DNA of 64,000 bases from Portulaca oleracea (GCA_029582165.1 CM055879.1:34452330-34516329); one strand, 5' to 3'; counted from the stretch's first letter, positions 35,301-45,737 are shown. Made by a program: numbers and translations. Notes: generated from the sequence alone by a model not told the origin.

Positions 35301-37011
35301 ACCTATTATGACAATGCTCATGACATAATAAAATTTTACCTGACAGTTATCTACATTTTCTGATTTGTCCGAACTGACTTCAATGTGTTCTTTTTCAGAT
35401 TGTTGATTTGAAGCAGTTGGTTTCCTTGCATAAAATGCTTCAATTTCACCGTCAGGGAAAGGAGTGCGTGGATCTTGCACCAAATGTCTTGCACCAGCGC
35501 ATTCATTGAAGCAAACAAAGCAAGAGCCCATCCTTGGATTTATGATGCCCTTGCCAAAGCCGTAATTTCTTTCAAAATTGACCCTCTCATTGACAGAGTC
35601 ATTGTCCCATGCCCCAATGATTGGGAATGATCGATTGTGTTCGAGAAACATGAAGGACACTCTGTCGAGGTAGAAGGCCTATGATTTTAAAATGAAGAAA
35701 AAAAGAAACATTATTGGTCATAGACAAATTCAATATACATAACTTATGATGTGCAACATGTATGCTCATACTCTAAAAACAATGATTGAAAAACATAATC
35801 ACACAAAAATGTTCATACCCTAGAATGGCAATGCTCATTGCATAAAACCATAATGCTCATGAATCTAAAAACCTATGCTCATTACCTATAATGACAATGC
35901 TCATTCCATATAAACCATAATGCTCATGGATCTGAAAACCAATGCTCATTACCAATAATGACAATGTTCATTGCATAAAAAACATAATCCTCATGAATAT
36001 AAAAACCCATGTTCATTACCCTACAACAGCAATGCTCATTTCATAAAACCATAATGCATGAATCTAAAACTTTATGTTCATAATCTACAACATATATGCT
36101 CAAACAATTTTAAAAAAAAACAGTAAAAAGAAAATTACCAACAACAGCATAATCGGTCCATCAAAGTAAGAGTCATTCTTTGCTTGCCACTTTTCCACTG
36201 AATGGCAAAGACTCTTCAACGCAAACAAACACCAATTATATTGCTTCACTTCATCTAACTTAACAAACAACCTAAACGCCTTTTTGTTGATGTATCTATT
36301 CTGATTTCCCATAAGCATAGTACAGAACACATACATCAAAAAACCCCATTGGAACATTTCACCACCATCCTTAAACTCCAATATTTTCTCTGGCATGCTT
36401 GCAATCACACCTTTATCCCCATTGAAATAAGCTTGCATAAACCTATCTAATTCACTCTTATACACCCTTTCATTTTGTTTGCTTTGGGAGTCTAACATAC
36501 ACTCAAAAGTATCAGAATACTTTCCCATTGGTAAACCAAAAATCTGATACACATCGTATGTATCAAGGGTCAATCTTCGACCATTAGAAAGGGCTAAACT
36601 ACAAGACAAAAAATCGAAATTCTTACAAGCCCACTGTGCTAAAGGTTTAGGCACTTGATTCATTTTTACTTCTAAAAAACCACCAAAACCCAAACTCCGA
36701 ATTGCTTCCTTCTGAGCATCATTGAATTTTGGGATCATACTAAAAAGCTTAGCAGGAGACATGCGGTTGTTGAAAATAACGTCATCTTTCTTGTTTTGTT
36801 GATTGTTGTGCTCTTTTTCTGAATCTGCACAAAAAAATCAACACTATTAAACAAAAAAGGATCATGACATAAAAACCTCAAAATAAATTGACAAATAATA
36901 CATGTTTTTTTTACCTTCTTTGACCATATCTTTTTTTGGTTTTTTCTCAACTTTTTCCTGCTCTTTCATTGAAAACCTCCTTTTGTAAACAATCTGACTT
37001 CCGGATTGCAT
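32399..37011 (-). CDS. Ulp1/C48 SUMO-protease-like gene carried by the MULE (9 exons)
   Basis: Exons in transcription order: 37011-36915, 36824-36139, 35678-35340, 34537-33846, 33767-33587, 33434-33363 (or 33483-33363), 33278-33144, 32764-32558, 32455-32399. With the shorter sixth exon all parts join in frame to 821 aa. With the longer one the stretch KAWFLLMEKAL is included, but the frame shifts and a TAG appears. The N-terminal half (DFLSCSLALSNGRRLTLDTYD, LPMGKYSD) resembles the plant-mobile or DUF1985-like region of transposon Ulp1 proteins. An acidic, Pro/Asn-rich linker follows. The C-terminal protease part shows the catalytic His (PICAHEHYFLF), a following Asp (IIDN) and the catalytic Cys in NSTDCGVFLMRH. 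Normal Ulp1 proteins have Trp after the His; here it is Tyr. The role in the element is unknown. The stop at 32399 may be premature, because in-frame residues NNFTSSPIEE lie beyond it. Confidence 0.65.
32810..33105 (+). repeat. 22-bp ATGCTCAT array in Ulp1-like intron 7
   Basis: Units such as ATGCTCATGACTTATAATGA and ATGCTCATAACCTACAAGA, in the same plus orientation although the host gene is on the minus strand. Confidence 0.85.
34550..35332 (+). repeat. 22-bp ATGCTCAT array in Ulp1-like intron 3 (most regular array)
   Basis: The cleanest array: 44-bp dimers of ATGCTCATGACCTACAACTA(CT) and ATGCTCATAATGTATAAGAC(CA) repeat many times, interrupted by a few 20-bp variants (AACAATACAAAGGCCA). Confidence 0.92.
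35735..36110 (+). repeat. 22-bp ATGCTCAT array in Ulp1-like intron 2 (diverged)
   Basis: The same unit with more changes (ATGTTCAT, ATCCTCAT), e.g. ATGCTCATTGCATAAAACCA and ATGCTCATGAATCTAAAAAC. Confidence 0.85.
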
Positions 37012-37690
37012 TTTGTCTCTGCCATTAAACACATAAATGAAACCAGTTAATAAAACAAATCTCAATACATCATAGACTAACTCTATTAAAAACAGAGACT
37101 CACAAAAAACAAATAAAATTGAATAAACCTCACACAAAAACGCATAAAAACACAAAAATATACCACAAAATCTCACACAAAACGCATAAACCCTAAAAAT
37201 AAACATAGAGAACTCATATTAGAACAGAAAATCGTCAACAAAAACACATAAAACCCCAAACACAGAGAATGCATCACAAAAACAGAGAATGCATGAACTT
37301 GCTTGGCATAAAGAAAGAAGAGCACAAAATCTCTTACACAAAAACGCATAAAACCTTAAAAACACAAAAAAATATCACAAAAATCTCACACAAAAAGCAT
37401 AAAACCTAGAAATCATATTAGAGCAGAAAATCGTAAACTTACATTCGAAAAATTTTGAGCAGAATCGCCGCAGATGATTGACACACAAAGAGAATGAAAT
37501 GCAGCAGTTCAATCGATACAGAATCGCCGTAGAGAGTTGCAAGAAGTAGAGAGAGAGTTAAGCAGTCGTCGATGAGTGTGAGTGATTCGATGAGTGTGAG
37601 TGTGAGTGATTTGAAAGGAAGTCGACGAGACGAGTGAGCAAAAGAGGAGCAGTAGAGAGAGAGTTGCAAGCTGTAGCACGCGCGAGTAAA
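37012..37690 (-). promoter_or_regulatory. leader/promoter region of the MULE Ulp1-like gene
   Basis: Noncoding sequence between the right MULE end and the Ulp1-like ATG at 37011. It has A-rich, poorly conserved repeats of ACACAAAAACGCATAAAA type (37120-37400) and an AG/GTGTGAGTGAT-rich strip at 37540-37620, likely leader sequence. CACGCGC at 37677 equals the core site bound by FHY3/FAR1 proteins. Confidence 0.45.
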
Positions 37691-37699
37691 AGACGAGTG

Positions 37700-37817
37700 A
37701 GAAAAATGAATTGGGCCACGTCATTTCTTTTGTTTTCATTTGGGCCGCCAGCTTAGGAATTTAAATGGGCCCGGGCGCACAATGCTACCTGCACCCGGGC
37801 TCATAATCGTTTTTTTA
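37700..37817 (-). repeat. right terminal inverted repeat of the MULE
   Basis: Reverse complemented it opens TAAAAAAACGATTATGAGCC, then CGGGTGCAGG, GTGCGCCCGGGCCC and GGCGGCCCAAATGAAAAC, in the same order as the left end. It carries three TGGGCC motifs (37712, 37741, 37766). The outermost eight bases do not match the left terminus. Confidence 0.75.
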
Positions 37818-38231
37818 CCTTGCATCTGTCTAAGTTTTATGTGTTTGGGGATGTATTTGTCCTAGGTCATTCAGAACGATGATTTTTATTTTAAATTTTT
37901 ATCGTATCATTATTTTAATAACTTAAAAATTTAGCAATAAATTGATTATAAAATGGACTCAACATTCATAATAATAAATTTTAAATATAACACCCCATTT
38001 CATATGTTATAATAAATTTTGTATCTGGAGAATTTTATTTATCGAGCTAAGATCACTACATTGGATTAATATGCGATAAACTATTTTTTTATAGGGTCCA
38101 ACTAATATATACAACTAAGCAATATTTGGTAATGTATCATATTAGCATCTTTTAGCAGAAAGTCTAAAATGTATTTTCCCCCCTCCTATTTTAGTAAAAT
38201 TAATAAAATAAAAGATAAAAATTGTTAAGTA

Positions 38232-38449
38232 CTCCCTCCGTCCCAAATTAATTGACACTTTGACAAAATTTTGACCTTAAATTATTCATAAATCACAATC
38301 AGTTATAATATGAAATTACTGTCATTAGAAGGATACTTTACTAAACACTATGATTGAAGTAATTTCATTTTATAACTCATTATTATAATTTATGAATAAT
38401 TAACGATTAAAATTTAGTCAAAATGCCAATTAATTTGGAACGGAAGGAG
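38232..38449. mobile_element. Stowaway MITE
   Basis: TA-flanked, starts CTCCCTCCGTCCCAAATTAA and ends TTAATTTGGAACGGAAGGAG, a nearly full inverted match. A classic intact copy just right of the MULE. Confidence 0.9.
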
Positions 38450-40225
38450 TATTGTATATGTAGATGTAAATATCTAACAAAATAAATAAATAAATAGACA
38501 CAATGTATGAAATATGAATCACAATAAATATGTGCATATGTCTTAGGTGGGAGGGAACAGTGAGCATTAAATTTGGAGGGAATCTTTGTCTGACTGCAAA
38601 GCAAAAGACTACAGCATTCCACTGGGATTTCTGAGTTCTGCTCATCTTCAATTTTCCCAGATCCCCTTCTCTTCCTCCTCTGGTCTGCCTTTACTTTTAA
38701 CCTATCAAATTGCATTTTCCACCCTACTTCCTTACATATTATTTATTTATCTATTTATTCAATATGCACTTGTTTTTTCTGCCCTACTTCACTTCCCTAC
38801 ATGTTTATTACCTCTGAAAAATCTCACCCATTTGGGGTTAATTTGTTGCTTATGAGTCATGAACTAATGAAGTATTACTTCTTAAACAAAAAAGAAATAT
38901 GTGTAGTTAATTTTAAAACATTTGGCTGTTTCCCTGTTAAAATGGAGACTACACAATTACAAATTGTAGTGCAAAATAATTAAATAAGAAATAAAATAGG
39001 ATTAATACGAAGATTTAAGATGGAAAAGCCTAACACTGGGAAAAAAAAAACTTAGAATAATGCACTAGAAACTTTTAGAGATTTATGACCTATATATTAA
39101 AATGACTTTTCATAGAAATTAGAAGGAAATTCATCTTTATCTTTAATCATACACCTTCACCCTAATCAAGATTTACAACCTAGCTATAGGTGTTATAACG
39201 CCGCAAAACACTTTTTTCTTCACATTTTTTCACCATGGCTACTTATCCCGAGTTCTATGAGACTTTGATTCATTCAGGCACTAACTTTGTTAGCTTCCAC
39301 ATCTCAACATTGTCAACATAAGGATACATTAAAGTAATATTTACTAAAACTATAATGCAAGAAATTCATAAAAATATAATTCTATCAACTTTTTAAAACT
39401 ATTTTATGATACACTATGATTAAATTAAAACATTAAAAGTGTAAAAAAATCGGCCTTCTAACACACAAATTAAACATATATAGCAACAAATGGAGGGAAT
39501 ACTATTGATTTACCCAAGGCTCCTCTCATTTATTCTTGTCAACAACTTGAATTGAACCCCTACGTAATAAATGTATAATCGTCATGATATGATAAATAAA
39601 TGTATGGAGGTTTGATTTTGAAATTCCAATCCGTGTATTGTCAATTTATCAGCAAGAGATGTTGCTTCTTCTATGTCTATTCCATGTTTGCCCATACTAT
39701 TCCAACCCCCCAATTTGGACCTCCTTTTTACCTAAATCAATTCAATTCATTTGTCAACTTTGCAATATCCAAAAAGGCTGACACCAGAAACACCAATGAG
39801 TTGAGTCAATTAATGAGGATTCCTGGGCAAATTGATCAGATTTGGGTATAAGAAGAAAAGTTAAATCAAGAGAATACAAGGAGAAAGCAAGATCAAAATT
39901 TGCATGCATACAACCATAACATTCTAGGGGAACACGTTTTAACGTAGTTGAAGGGAATTCAAATGTAGGCAATCTTCTCTTCATGAAGTAGAGTTTATGG
40001 AGAGACTGATTTCTCGAGATCCACAAAAGCATTCGGAAAACCTCTTTGGAAAACCATAATTTGGACCAAAGAAACTCGGAAGAAAAACCATTAACAAAAA
40101 ACAATTTGGGAAACCAAAAAGCTTGCATGAGTACTGATATGAATATATACTTGTGTGCTCCGTACACATACGGAAGAGCTAGATATACTTATACGATCAA
40201 ATAAAAGGCACATGGAAGCCTAAAG
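38450..40225. other. intergenic DNA, no gene seen
   Basis: No recognisable exon, RNA gene or clear repeat. The open frames here show no family motif and no plant codon structure. Confidence 0.35.
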
Positions 40226-40229
40226 AAAA

Positions 40230-40860
40230 GGGCAATACCCTATATGCAACCTCACCCTACTCTACCTTAACCCTAGCCCTCCAAAAGCCTCTATCTAATG
40301 TCATATCCTCCACTAAACCTAGATGTTTCAGGTCAGCTCTAATCACCTCTTTCATGGACATTTTAGGTCTCTCACGTCCTCGACTCCCAAGGGCTATCCT
40401 GGTCTGTTAACACCTCCTAATAAGAGCGTCCTCATTTCTCCTAAGAACATGTCGATCCATACCATCTCAGTCAAGTTTTTCTCAACTTATCCCCGATTGG
40501 CGCTACCTTTGGTTTAGCTCGACAAACGTCATTCGTAATCCTATCCAATCTAGTATAACCGCAAAACCAACAAATCACGCTCATCTCGGCCACGTTCAAC
40601 CTCTGATAATGAATCCTCTTAGTTGCTCAACAGTAGGCTCCATACCATATCGTCGATCTAACTACTCTACATACTGTACACCTTGCCCTTAAGTTTTATA
40701 GGAATTTTCCTATCAAACAAAACTCCTGCAGCCCCACTCTCCACTTTTACCAACTAATCGTGATTTGGTGGGTAGAATCACCAGTAATTTCTCCCTTGCT
40801 TTGTAACCTGGATATCGAACTTCTGGATGCATAGAATGAATGAATGATCGCCCCTCCAAT
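40230..40860 (-). pseudogene. non-LTR reverse transcriptase C-terminal remnant
   Basis: Minus-strand frames read, in order, LKGKVY, IWYGAYCWATKRIH, YQRLNVAEMSVICWFCGYT, RLDRITNDVCRAKPKVAP, LRWYGS, and ERPKMSMKEVIRADLKHLGL with EDMTLDRGFWRARVKV. This succession (an Y..ECWA.K motif, GYTR.DRIRN, VAPI..K, LRW.GH, GRGRPK..W.E.I..DL) is typical of the end of plant non-LTR reverse transcriptases. Several stops and frameshifts make it a relic. Confidence 0.7.
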
Positions 40861-41289
40861 TGTACTTGTTGATGCTTGTTCTCATTTTCAAGCCTACTAA
40901 AATGACATAAATTTTAAAGGGATAAATAAAATAAAAAAATGAAGTATTTTCATCATTTCAAATAGAATTTCATTTTTATCACTTAAATATAATTATTTAA
41001 TTATAATATAAATAATGTTTTGTCAAAACAATATAGTTTATTTTCATAGACTACTTTTCAAAGTAACTCTCCAATCTTTAAAAATAGTAATAACTAAGAA
41101 AATGTGGAAATACATGCTATTGTGGGAGAAGTTTTCTCTGAAAAGCAGAGGAAACAATAAAAATTATAGTAGTCACAGAGTAACTTTTGATAAACAGGCT
41201 TATAACTCGAAATCCTTAGCATAGATGTTGTTTTTACTGTTTTTGTTTGGTTTTATGAATGTTGTGTCTATTCCCAGTCTTCTATTCTT

Positions 41290-41610
41290 ATTGCTGAGAC
41301 TACTTCGTTGAGGAATGAGTTACGTGTTGCTGTGTCTATGGTTTATTTTTGTCTTCTTATTGAAGGAGATAACTTGCTCATTATTAAATTAGTATTAGGT
41401 GAATTCCAAATATCTTAGGTAATCTATGCATTGGTTCATGATATTAGGTTTTTGTTGAATTATTAATGTTTTTCGGTTTCATTAGGGCACATTTATCGGG
41501 AGGGTAATTCAACTCCAAATTGGTAAGCTAAGCCAGTTGCTATTAGTTGATTTCATAGTCTGATATTAAAATTTTCTTCTATTTTGTATGAAAATATTCT
41601 TGGTAGATCC
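41290..41610 (+). pseudogene. RNase H-type (RVT_3) domain remnant
   Basis: Frames give LLIEGDNLLIIKLVLGEFQI, then VIYALVHDIRFLLNY, then HIYREGNSTPNW and AKP. These match the end of plant RNase H-like domains (E.DN..VI..L, I..D...LL, H..RE.N..AD.LAK). Stops replace one Trp-like position and the Leu before AK. Orientation is opposite to the RT remnant just before it, so the two are separate insertions. Confidence 0.55.
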
Positions 41611-42106
41611 CTTGAAAAAAGAGCTACGTAGGTTGTTTTGTTTAAAAGAAAAAATTCAAAGGTCGTGAATTGAAATATCACAGTTAATGTATGACCCTTG
41701 TTGTAGGCGATCTATAACTATCTTTGCAAATGCTCTTTGAGTTTGAAGAAATGCCCTAATCTTGATAAATCTTCGAAACCTTTCATTAGCCTTTCAGCAT
41801 TGACAGACAATATTTTAGAAGTACAAACACAATATTTTTCTTGCTTATGTACGTAGTTGGAATCCGATTATAGCCTCTTATGAATTGTCCAATCCAAAAC
41901 AAATACGAGAAAAATGGGTACTATACATCAATTTCCTGTCCAATATCCGACTTGCTCGGACCTAAAATGATCCAAAACCAAAGCCAGAATCAATATTCCA
42001 AAATTGTGTTATAGGGGGCAAGGTCTAGAAGGGAAGCATCCTCCATAATTCAAATGGATAGTATGGAATTTGCTAATTAATTCAAAGGGGGGAATTTTAA
42101 AAAACA

Positions 42107-42134
42107 CCCCCCCCCCCCCCCCCAAAAAAAAAAA
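42107..42134. repeat. poly(C)17-poly(A)11 run
   Basis: Seventeen C followed by eleven A. Likely slippage-prone and possibly length-miscalled. Confidence 0.85.
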
Positions 42135-42657
42135 GAGTCAAAAAGAGGGGAAGGTTACACTTTGCACCTTTAGGTTTTTGAGCATTGATTTTTCAATCCT
42201 TTTATTTTTAAAATTAATATTCTCCATCTTTGGCCATGTCTTAAATGCGGTTTGAGACTTGAAACATAACTAAAAGCTCAACCTCTTTTTTTTGATGATC
42301 GAAAGTCAAAAAAGCTTGAAAAATTCTCAAATTACAGCAAATACAACATTACAAACTTTAAACAACAAATTTTGACAACTGTTTTACTTCGTTACATTTT
42401 TATTTTGAAGACTTTTGGTGTTTCATTTTATGTTGCGTGCCTTGCTATTATTTTTTGTGGTTATATGTAACTTTTATTGCAAACCCTTCAATGTGATTGA
42501 GCTTTGAATAACCAGAAATAAAATATATACCCAGCGCCTCATTCTTCATGACAAGACCAACATATAATTTAGTGACAACAATATTGTCACAAGCAACATT
42601 GACAAGCTTACTTCAATATACATTTGCTTTCATTTCTATCAAACCCATAAAAAAAGG

Positions 42658-42891
42658 GAAATGAGGTCGACTCTAACAATGATCGTACTCATAGCAACTC
42701 ATTTGATTCCCTTGATGGTATGGCTGAGCAGGACATAATTGCAGATCTTGAAGAATCTATCCTTGAAGCTTCGAAAGGTAAAGACAGGAGTAAGAGAAAA
42801 TTGAAGATGTTGATGAAAAATAAGTGGCAACTTGTCAGGATGCAACTTGTAGACTTGCTCGTGGACAAAAGGGTGGTCAGAAGGTTAGGAT
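42658..42891 (+). pseudogene. unidentified coding-like fragment
   Basis: An open stretch reads DSNNDRTHSNSFDSLDGM, AEQDIIADLEESILEASKGK and DRSKRKLKMLMKNKW before a stop at about 42889. The acidic-then-basic, low-complexity composition recalls the tail of ORF1 in plant non-LTR elements, but no zinc knuckle or other family motif is present, so no function is claimed. Confidence 0.3.
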
Positions 42892-43640
42892 GAATAGGCG
42901 TGCGAATTGAGATTGACTGAAGGAATGTGATTATTGGCAACGCTATTGGTGTGCGTGTCCTTGAGGACCCAAGAAGCTAAATTCTTTGATCTTGCTTCTT
43001 TTTGCGATGTAATGGTTTTGTCTGGCTTGGTGCATGCTAAAACCCTTGCTGTGTTACTTTATTTAGCAGTTTGGTTATAACCTTTTGGTGGTGATTGTTT
43101 GCTGTTTTGTATATCAGTTGCTGTATTTTATAAATTTTTAGCTTTATGGCTACTAATAATCGGAAAAAAATAAGGAAGCAAAGATTCTATAGCATAAAGC
43201 TAAATTCAACAACAATATTACAATATTGGAACAAATATTTTAAGATTTTGACCAGCTTACAATATAACATTAGTTACCTGTACAGCAATCTTACAATATT
43301 ACAAGACACTTATCATTTAGATGAAACTTAAAATGATTATTAACCATCTTAAATCAAGATGCTTATCATTTTACATATTAATTTTTGATAAACTAGCATT
43401 TCTAAAATGCAATAAAAATTTAGCTTTAAAGGACATTACCATTCAGCTTTTCAACTTCGAAGATAACCTTTGGTACTCTTTTGCTACATTCAAATCGATC
43501 ACATACGATTTGTTAGTTCTAAGTTTTAGTAATTTATTATATACATTTATGTCAATGTACACTTCCCAACTAGGCTAATTAATTTGTCAATAACTCAAAT
43601 AATTAGTGTTGGCGACAGGAAAAAGAAACTCAAATTTATA

Positions 43641-43901
43641 CTCCATCCGTTCCATATTAATTGTCGTCTTTGAAAATCGTACAGTTAAATTTCAAAAAAA
43701 ATTAACCATAAATATCTCATATATACAAAGAGTTGTTATATAAAATTACATCATTAGATTCGTAACGAAAAATATTATCATAAATGTATAATGTTGTAAT
43801 TGTTAATAACATATTATGTAAAAAATTACCAATCAAAGAGTGACATTATATTGAAAATCGTAAAATTTAAAATTATGACAATTAATATGAAATGGAAGGA
43901 G
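43641..43901. mobile_element. Stowaway MITE
   Basis: Starts CTCCATCCGTTCCATATTAA and ends TTAATATGAAATGGAAGGAG between TA dinucleotides. Same subfamily as the next element. Confidence 0.85.
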
Positions 43902-43956
43902 TAAATCCAGCTTAAATCCAGCTTTGACAAAAGGATTAATTGTCATAATTTTAGTA

Positions 43957-44201
43957 CTCCCTTCCTCCCATATTAATTGTCATAATTTTGACTTTTATGA
44001 TCTTCAATGACACTCTAATTTGATTGATAATTTCTTACATAATATTTATTAATAATTGTAATATTATATTTTTATGATAGTATTTTTTATTACAAATCTA
44101 GTGGTAATAATTTTATATAGCAACTCATTATATATATTTAAAAATTTTAAAATTTGACTACACAATTTTAAAAGACGATAATTAATATGGAATGAATGAA
44201 G
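43957..44201. mobile_element. Stowaway MITE
   Basis: Starts CTCCCTTCCTCCCATATTAA and ends TTAATATGGAATGAATGAAG, TA-flanked. It lies 55 bp from the preceding copy. Confidence 0.85.
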
Positions 44202-44859
44202 TAACATTGAAACTATCCAGTGTTACTAATATTATTATGGTCAAGGAATTAAGCGCGTGAGCAATGAAGTTTCAACTCCCAAATTGGCTATGAAGAGAAG
44301 AAGAAGAAAACAAAAGTGGTTTGGGGTTCCAAAAAAGAAATGCTAGAATTGGGCTCCCCATATTCAGCAAAAGAGGGAGGAAAATACGTTCATGGATTAC
44401 ATCACCCAACAATAAATAGGGCATCAATATGAAAACAAACTACAGAATTGACCGGCTCCCTAATTAACTCTTATGATGCCAAAAGTCATCCCATTAAGCC
44501 TAGCTTTACCGAAATTTGTGACTCTGTAAGGAGATCAAGTCAAACATGATCTCTGCACCTAGATTTAATTTGTCAAATCAAAATTTCATACTCCTGTTTT
44601 TTTAAGTGTTAGATAGGAGATAACCAATATTACGATGCGATAGTTAACAAGAAAATTATTCAATGAATATTATAAGTACAATAGAAAAATATTAATTAAT
44701 ATGTTATTGAAATTGGAAAATGACAGATAATTTGAATGAAACAAAAAAGATCAGTAAAAAAATCAGATAAAAAAGAACAGGAAAGGAAGATATACAGTGA
44801 AATGTGAAGTTTAAATACCTGGTGGAGATGGAGCATGATGATGAGGAGTAGTAGTAGGG

Positions 44860-45030
44860 AAAAAGGCACTAAGATATTGGCACGGCTCAATCAAGTAGAG
44901 ATGACAAATTAACACACTGGCTGCACACTTAATTAATTAATTAGTGGGTAATTAATTAATTAATGGGTGTGTTAGGATTGAATACCCTCTTGAGTGAACC
45001 GGGCCAACATCACAGTACCCTCTTCCAGTT
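44860..45030 (-). ncRNA. MIR171: MIR171 microRNA precursor
   Basis: The minus strand of 44873-44893 reads TGATTGAGCCGTGCCAATAT plus C, the established mature miR171 sequence. On the opposite arm, 44991-45011 reads GATGTTGGCCCGGTTCACTC plus A, the expected star strand. The two pair along 21 nt with only two mismatches (positions 4 and 12 of miR171) and two G-U pairs. Pairing continues outward (GGTACTGT with TTAGTGCC), and a roughly 97-nt AT-rich loop (TTAATTAATTAAT) joins the arms. miR171 guides cleavage of mRNAs for GRAS-domain SCARECROW-LIKE 6/HAM factors. A splice donor-like CCACCAG|GTATTT lies about 60 nt downstream of the mature sequence. I recognise no protein-coding gene within several kilobases on either side. 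Confidence 0.93.
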
Positions 45031-45048
45031 TATCATCTTCTATTGTTG

Positions 45049-45082
45049 TTAGGGTTAGGGTTAGGGTTAGGGTTAGGGTTAG
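45049..45082. repeat. interstitial TTAGGG repeats beside MIR171
   Basis: Five and a half TTAGGG units. On the transcribed (minus) strand this is CCCTAA repeated, equivalent to tandem telo-box cores (AACCCTAA), and lies in the probable 5' part of the primary transcript. Confidence 0.85.
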
Positions 45083-45221
45083 TGCATATACATATGTTGT
45101 TGTCTTCTGGAAAAACCAGAAGAAAACATCACATGAAATTTGAGAGAGAAAGATGGAGATATGAGAAATGAAGGACGAAATGGGGAGGAATGTCTCCATC
45201 CAATTTAAGGAGGAGGGTATG

Positions 45222-45266
45222 GGATGGATGGATGGATGGATGGATGGATGGATGGATGGATGGATG
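45222..45266. repeat. (GGAT)n microsatellite
   Basis: About eleven GGAT units, upstream of MIR171 on its strand. Open frames through it are artefacts of the repeat. Confidence 0.9.
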
Positions 45267-45431
45267 CATGGGATGATGGAGAAGATGGGGCCCATCTTGT
45301 GGGAGTGCATTTATGTAGAAACCACCTCCCTCCCTCCTCAGTCATCCATATTCATAACCTCTTCATATGCCCACCCCAGTAGACAGTAGTAGTACTACAC
45401 TGCATTTATTTCCTCTCTCTAACTTCCTACC

Positions 45432-45434
<3 letters not shown>

Positions 45435-45472
<38 letters not shown>
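45435..45472. repeat. (CT)n microsatellite
   Basis: About nineteen CT dinucleotides, i.e. (GA)n on the MIR171 strand, of a kind common in plant promoters and leaders. Confidence 0.9.
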
Positions 45473-45475
<3 letters not shown>

Positions 45476-45725
45476 AAACACCTTCAATTCATAGTCATAG
45501 GGTCATCCATGCATCCTAGCTCATGTACAACACATGCTATCTGTTCAACACAGACATCTTTCATCAAACACCTCTTCTCAATTTAATTAGGGTTTCAATT
45601 TCATGCATTATTTTCTATCTTTTTTTACTTTACCATTTTTTTTAAAAAATATTGATGCATGGGAGGTGGTACATATTTTTGGAAACTGGTTGGAAGGTTG
45701 CCACTTTTTTTTACGAACGGGTCAC

Positions 45726-45737
45726 CTATATTTATAA
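45726..45737 (-). promoter_or_regulatory. possible TATA box for MIR171
   Basis: TATAAATATAGG on the minus strand, about 0.7 kb upstream of the hairpin. It is the best TATA match seen on that side, but the link to MIR171 is inferred from position only. Confidence 0.25.

Larger units (their letters stand above)
26539..37817. mobile_element. 11.3-kb Mutator-like element carrying transposase and Ulp1-like genes
   Basis: Bounded by a perfect 9-bp target duplication CCTTGCATC (26530-26538 and 37818-37826), the length expected for Mutator-like elements. The ends are diverged inverted repeats of roughly 100 bp. They share, in order, GAT..TGA.CCCGGG, ATGCGCCCGG (left) or GTGCGCCCGGG (right), and GGCCCAATGAAAA or GGCCCAAATGAAAA. 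Two genes converge inside it: a FAR1/MULE/SWIM transposase on the plus strand and a Ulp1/C48-like gene on the minus strand. Ulp1-like genes inside MULEs are known in plants (the Kaonashi type). Both genes can be read intact under the models given here, so the element may be young and possibly autonomous. Its noncoding parts are full of a 22-bp ATGCTCAT repeat. Confidence 0.9.

Noticed and set aside
27079..36110. CRISPR-like array
   Set aside because: The ATGCTCAT units are short, variable and contiguous, with no fixed repeat/unique spacer alternation; the context is a plant transposon.
44696..44890. 64-codon hydrophobic frame resembling a small secreted peptide
   Set aside because: It begins at TTG directly after an in-frame stop, and the sequence is the 3' arm and downstream part of the MIR171 precursor.
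45049..45082. True telomere or chromosome end
   Set aside because: Only about five units, of TTAGGG and not the usual plant TTTAGGG type, inside ordinary chromosomal sequence.
44972..45389. Frames with HPSI or GWMD repeats
   Set aside because: Translations of the GGAT microsatellite in both directions.
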